Of a DNA stretch of 64,000 nucleotides, positions 59,661 to 64,000 are shown one piece after another. The first letter of the stretch is position 1, and each line of letters begins with the position of its first letter. The stretch is from Stichopus chloronotus (Eukaryota > Echinodermata > Holothuroidea > Aspidochirotida > Stichopodidae): contig CM037843.1 in the NCBI GenBank assembly GCA_021234535.1, positions 21,173,911-21,237,910 of the forward strand. The letters run 5' to 3'. The translations under genes and the position numbers were made by a program. The notes below the pieces were generated by a model, which made no database searches, was not told the origin of the DNA, and was given only the letters and a program-made list of their open reading frames with translations.

Positions 59661-60720
59661 GACATTTGAGCCTTATGTTATGAGACTGTAGTTGCCTTAT
59701 CGTGCAAGCGAGTAAGACTTGTTACTCTGAAGAGCATTTGACCATAGAAACATGTTTGCCATGTTAACGTTACTAACCTACCCTATGAAGTTGTTGCTGG
59801 TAATTGTCACGGAGTTTTCGATGTTCTGTTTGCGGCGTACTAAAATGCGTACATTACCATTTTGAATGGATATCATTAGTTTGTGATTTCATATTGTAGA
59901 CTATGCTTCATTTATGTCGTAGATCAGTTGTAGCGTTTACGTTTCTACAATGAAATTGTCACTTTGTAATCAATGTACCCTAGCTATCACAGTACAGTAG
60001 TTGAAGAACGAGCACTGCACATGTGTGTTAATGACCGTAAGCCTATAATGAAGTGTCATATACATGTAGACTCCATTTCCATGTAACTACTACATACGGG
60101 CGCTATGCCAGAATCCCATTTAACCAGCAAGAAAGATTTGCTACATTTCTGTTTGTTCTTCACAGCAATTTTATGGCATGGCATGATAAAATGAAGAAAG
60201 AGAGACAAGATATTATGTCAACCAGTTCAAAATTTTCTCCCGAGTTTCCTTTTTACTGTGAATGGTCACAGCAACAGGAATCTCATTCGGCAAATGGTAT
60301 CCCATATTCAAATTTTGGAGAGAAACTTATTCTGATAAAAAGCTAAAAAGGCAGGTCTGAAGTAGGCTAGAACTTCTTAATCATCCTGAAGTTCACATAC
60401 ATAGCTTTTGTTCCATTTTCATTTTCGATGGCTTAGTATTTCTGCCCTGGGGCTTTGGCATAAATAACTGAGACATTACTCATCATCCACAGACTTGGAG
60501 CACCACTGGCAGCAGCACTGCAAAGAAGTCATTTACACCTTCAGGGTCAATAATTCACAAGCTTCCCTTCCATGACACGACAAACAAACAAACAGACAGA
60601 CAGCATGAGGGGGTAAATGAACTTTGTTACGGAAGTGAAATCACCATATTTCCACATTTTAATCCTTCCTCCATAAACCAGTTCCACATCAGTCAGGCAA
60701 ATCTTAGCTAATGTGCAGAT
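59661..60720. other. No gene recognised; moderate CpG
   Basis: A 97-codon frame (60053-60346) and smaller ones are unrecognised. CpG is intermediate between the left flank and the depleted block. Confidence 0.45.
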
Positions 60721-60960
60721 GTGTCTACCTGTCACTCTCACTCATCATGGTAGTTCTCCGTCTCATCGTCACGACGATCGACGGACGTGATTTTGAGGCA
60801 AACGATTAAGGGACGTATGTTTACACCATAAAGGAGAATGAACAACAAATGAACGTTGATAACAAAATAATGAAGCATGGATATCCTCACCTTTAGGCGT
60901 TTTGGAACATTAAACACTGCATCATCTGTTGCTGTAGAGTTGTAAAGTTCCATCTAAGGT
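60721..60960. other. Local CpG-rich patch
   Basis: About a dozen CpGs fall between 60741 and 60900, including TCACGACGATCGACGGACG at about 60770. Short overlapping minus-strand frames (60547-60741 and 60738-60953) are unrecognised. It may be a second regulatory patch or simply unmethylated DNA. Confidence 0.3.
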
Positions 60961-63680
60961 GCCGCTGACCACCTGTATGTGATAAATGGAGCAGTCATCT
61001 AGGTGGGTGCCACTGGGACCATCATTGTAGTAGGATTGTTACACTCAGTGGTACTACTCCTCTGAGATCTCACATAATGTTAACCAAAGTTCATCATCCA
61101 GAATTGCAGCAATGATGACATACCTACACTTCTTTCATGATCAAAACACAACCTACAACCACCACCTAGCAATGCCTGTCTAATGCTTTCTTCCGACTGA
61201 CTCTGGTTATAATCGCTTACATCACTAATTATAAGTTAGAGTTATGAGATGGGGAATGTTGAACGATTTCAGTCTTGGATTAGATTCACCAAAGTCAGCA
61301 GTTTACCAAAACCACTCCTATTTCAAACTTTACGTCATACTATTCATCAGAAAGAGCTCAGTTGAAATGTTTGCTACAATGGGCCGGCCCCCTTAGGTAT
61401 TTCTCTCACAGTTCCAAAACTCAGAAAGGAAAAGATACGTGGGAAAATGAGCCTGGAGACATGAGCAGGGTATGAGATAAAGGTGAGAAGAGTCATACTG
61501 CAATAAGTATTGTGAAGGTAGAGAGAACGGAAGAGGTTGTCATAGTGACCGTAATAATAACCATTTTGCATTACTTATTTAATGTTTGTTATCTCAGATA
61601 TTTGAGATACATTCCTGCACCTTATTGTTACATTGCTTGGTGGTGTTGCTATGCAGTTATACAGGTAACATAATTCTCCACTTGGTCTGATATCGATGTC
61701 ACGATTCTAACATTTTCGACCTTCACAAATCGACTATCAATAATTTATAGCGTGTGCTCAATAAATTGTCAAGTGATTAGCTCCAGTGTAGGACTGATGA
61801 ACTTTTCCTTTTATAACCCATTGTTCACATTTTGACCTTCTGTTCTTCTCTCTCAACAAGTAGATCATTACCATTGTTTCATCTCAGATGTAAATCAGGA
61901 ACAAGTGTTTTATTTATACCATCCGATGTAAAGCGAGAATTAGCATTTAGTTATGACATTCAATTTAAAGCAGAATTAGTACTTTTTTTAAAATTTTTTT
62001 ATATTCAATTTAAAGCAAGATGTGCTGTTATTCCTGCATTTTTAGAAGTACTCCCAAATATACCACAATACTTCTCAAAAAGGTGCAAAAAGCCTAAAAA
62101 ACTACCATACTGTGATCTATTTGTGCATGTATAGCCTAATTTCAAAAAGACATGCATTTGCATAGAAGGGCAAAACATTTAAAACAGATTTTGCTACCTT
62201 TTTCGCCAAAACATCACATTACTTTTCTTTCTGCCATTAGTAATAGTGTTGAAAGTGCATATTTGTGTTACATTGAAAAGAATGACGGAAGATTAATGAT
62301 AAAGGCTAATTTTTTTTTGCTTCAAACAGCACATGAGAGTTTTGTGGTCCCTTGTTTCTGTGCCACTTCTATATCATGGGCTTCATTGGCTTATTCAAAA
62401 TTTTTGGCGGTTTCAAACGATCCGTATCTATACATGAAGACTCGGAGCAGACTGAAAGTTGTTGACATGCAGTTTCATCTCTTTATGGACTTTACGAGAA
62501 TATTCTGAATATGCCTGGCATATTCTTCTAATGGAGGAATTTAGCGTATCAATTATAACATTCACTTCAAAGCATGAATTAGGTTTATATATATTAAATA
62601 TGTTTGTAAGTAGAATACTTCATCACAGTGCAATTACATGTATGACAGATTCATAGTTTAAAGATAAAAAAATGACATTTATTCTTTCAACTGTGTCACT
62701 TTCGGTTGCTTATACACTACATCAATTCTGAGATAAAATTTGGCGACCAACTGAAATTTTAGCACAGTTGAATGTCTAATTTCTCCTAAATCAGAATGAT
62801 TTATATACAACGCAAACTAAGATTTGTGGTGACGTTTCGCCCTTTCTGACTGGGACTAAGCAGCATCAACATCTAGTTTTTAAGTAGCATATTCAGTTGC
62901 TCCAGACTGCGATCAAGAGTAACTGCCTTAACATAGGCATGGAGTCAACATTCAAGGATGCAATAAAATAAAACCACTGAAAAATGAACTTTAACAGATA
63001 TAAGAAATAAAACCTGGCAAATGATCACAGTCCATTGCCTCCCATATAACACGGTTCACAACTTCTGCCACCGCCAATGAGTTCAATGAAATTTTATGAC
63101 AACAACTTTTAGACTTCAATGCGTTTGGTAGTCGATTTATTTAATCTACCGCTAGGTTTATCATTGCTATCTATACGTAAACATGAAGATCCTGCTACGT
63201 GATACCAGCGAGCTACACGATTACCTGATAATGATTCATAAATCAGATAAAACAGACATGCCAATGACTGATAAGGTCAGGTTTAATGTCGTCATGTTTA
63301 TGTTATGTTAAATCTAAATTTAATCTTAATGCTGGCAGATCTTTCCTCTTCCTAAGAGCAAAGAATCTTTCACCACAAAACCTGTCATATTATGAACCAC
63401 CTCTGTCAAACAAGTAGGGTAGATTTCAGGTGAGAGTTATGTTAACAGACATGGTGAGACAGAATGTGACCTTGTGGGAAAATCTTTCCACAAGAAGGGT
63501 TCTTTCCCAGCATCGTGGGCAAACCTCAGCAAGCAGGCATTTACTGCACTATCCTCAGAACAACTTTCCTGGGGTTTCAGATTCCAACATAACAAAAGCT
63601 CCTTCTTGGGAGTTAGCTTCTGCAGATCATCTTTGTTACATTCAGGTCATCACCTTAAATAGAATCTGAGTCCTCTTCAA
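60961..63680. other. No gene recognised; diverged 40-bp repeats near 61880-62030
   Basis: Variants of ATTCAATTTAAAGCAGAATTA occur about four times between 61880 and 62030, and once more near 62568. Two neighbouring frames (61832-62134, 100 codons; 62152-62508, 118 codons) run through AT-rich DNA and match nothing known. Confidence 0.45.
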
Positions 63681-63939
63681 GCATGTATCCAGGATTTTGA
63701 GAAAGAGGGGTGCACACGCCAGTCGACCTGCAAGCACCCAGGGCGTGACGCCACGACGGGTCGTTTACGGGTCCTATCCTAAAAACTTTGAATTCTTCAT
63801 GTAGTTAGATGCAATTTACCAGCATCCTGGAAGCATATTTTCCACATCGATTTGCTCATCATGGTAACGTAAATCATTGGTCATAGAAAAAAAAGGGGGG
63901 GGGAGGTTGCACCAGGCGCACCCCCATCTGTGTCCATGC
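63681..63939. mobile_element. Short interspersed element with imperfect inverted ends and poly-G
   Basis: GCATGTATCCAGGA (63681-63694) resembles the reverse complement of 63926-63939 (GCATGGACACAGAT, 9 of 14). Just inside, GGGGTGCACACGCC on the left matches GGGGGTGCGCCTGG read inward from the right. A G9 tract lies at 63895-63903. The 259-bp body is non-coding. Ends of this type are common in invertebrate repeats in my experience; the class is not assigned. Confidence 0.5.
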
Positions 63940-64000
63940 CTGCTCTTAATCATATGAAGGAGCATCCTCAGTAACTTGAACATTCTGTTAAAAAAGTATA

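Noticed and set aside
61832..62508. Two successive plus-strand frames (100 and 118 codons) that might be exons of one gene
   Set aside because: The first runs through diverged AT-rich repeats; no consensus donor/acceptor pair or known domain links them.

Overview
The window looks like nuclear DNA from an animal with a large, repeat-rich, AT-rich genome. There are no long open frames, operons, ribosome-binding sites, rRNA or tRNA genes. What can be recognised is animal-type: TTAA-flanked inverted-repeat elements, a LINE/SINE-like tail, (CA)n and (TCCA)n microsatellites, a 145-bp satellite-like array, and many G or C homopolymers of 9 to 18 bases. A marine invertebrate, perhaps an echinoderm, fits this style. 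The sequence alone does not prove the phylum. I recognise no protein-coding exon; the longest frame is 168 codons on the minus strand (1679-2185) and resembles nothing I know. The window is best read as intergenic and/or intronic.

Region 1 (1 to about 23.6 kb) is comparatively CpG-rich: by hand count, 26 CpG in 1-480 and 16 in 20041-20520. It carries most of the poly-G/poly-C tracts. It holds two TTAA-flanked inverted-repeat elements (4326-4967 and 5446-5791), two near-perfect hairpins (7206-7257 and 7881-7921), a diverged direct repeat (9561-10535), a 25-bp minisatellite (15510-15803), a possible element with an 8-9 bp target duplication (16875-18005), and a short element with GGCGGAT-type ends (18786-19095).

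Region 2 (24.4 to 27.4 kb) is the most striking. About 15 head-to-tail units of 145 bp (24541-26682) each carry a cluster of TGACCT hexamers, arranged as the nuclear-receptor direct repeats DR4-DR4-DR1. The array runs straight into a (CA)n tract and a short hairpin, and a perfect 12-bp inverted repeat flanks the whole. This layout recalls the non-autonomous Helitron/Helentron-type elements of molluscs and insects that have tandem-repeat cores. A degenerate repeat cluster follows to 27.4 kb.

Region 3 (about 23.6 to 59.4 kb) is strongly CpG-depleted: 3 CpG in 24001-24480 and 4 in 40021-40500. In invertebrates with gene-body methylation this is what a long transcribed unit can look like, so the block may be mostly intron. 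Two small CpG-rich islands with perfect cAMP-response elements (31738-31900 and 33480-33840) interrupt it. It also holds dispersed repeat copies, a 99%-identical 186-bp tandem duplication (37120-37491) and a LINE/SINE-like tail (57205-57287).

Region 4 (59.4 to 64 kb) regains CpG. It contains a CTCF-like site beside a consensus-like splice donor (59460-59660), a further CpG-rich patch (60721-60960) and a short poly-G-bearing element at the right end (63681-63939). No set of genes working together can be described, because none can be identified.
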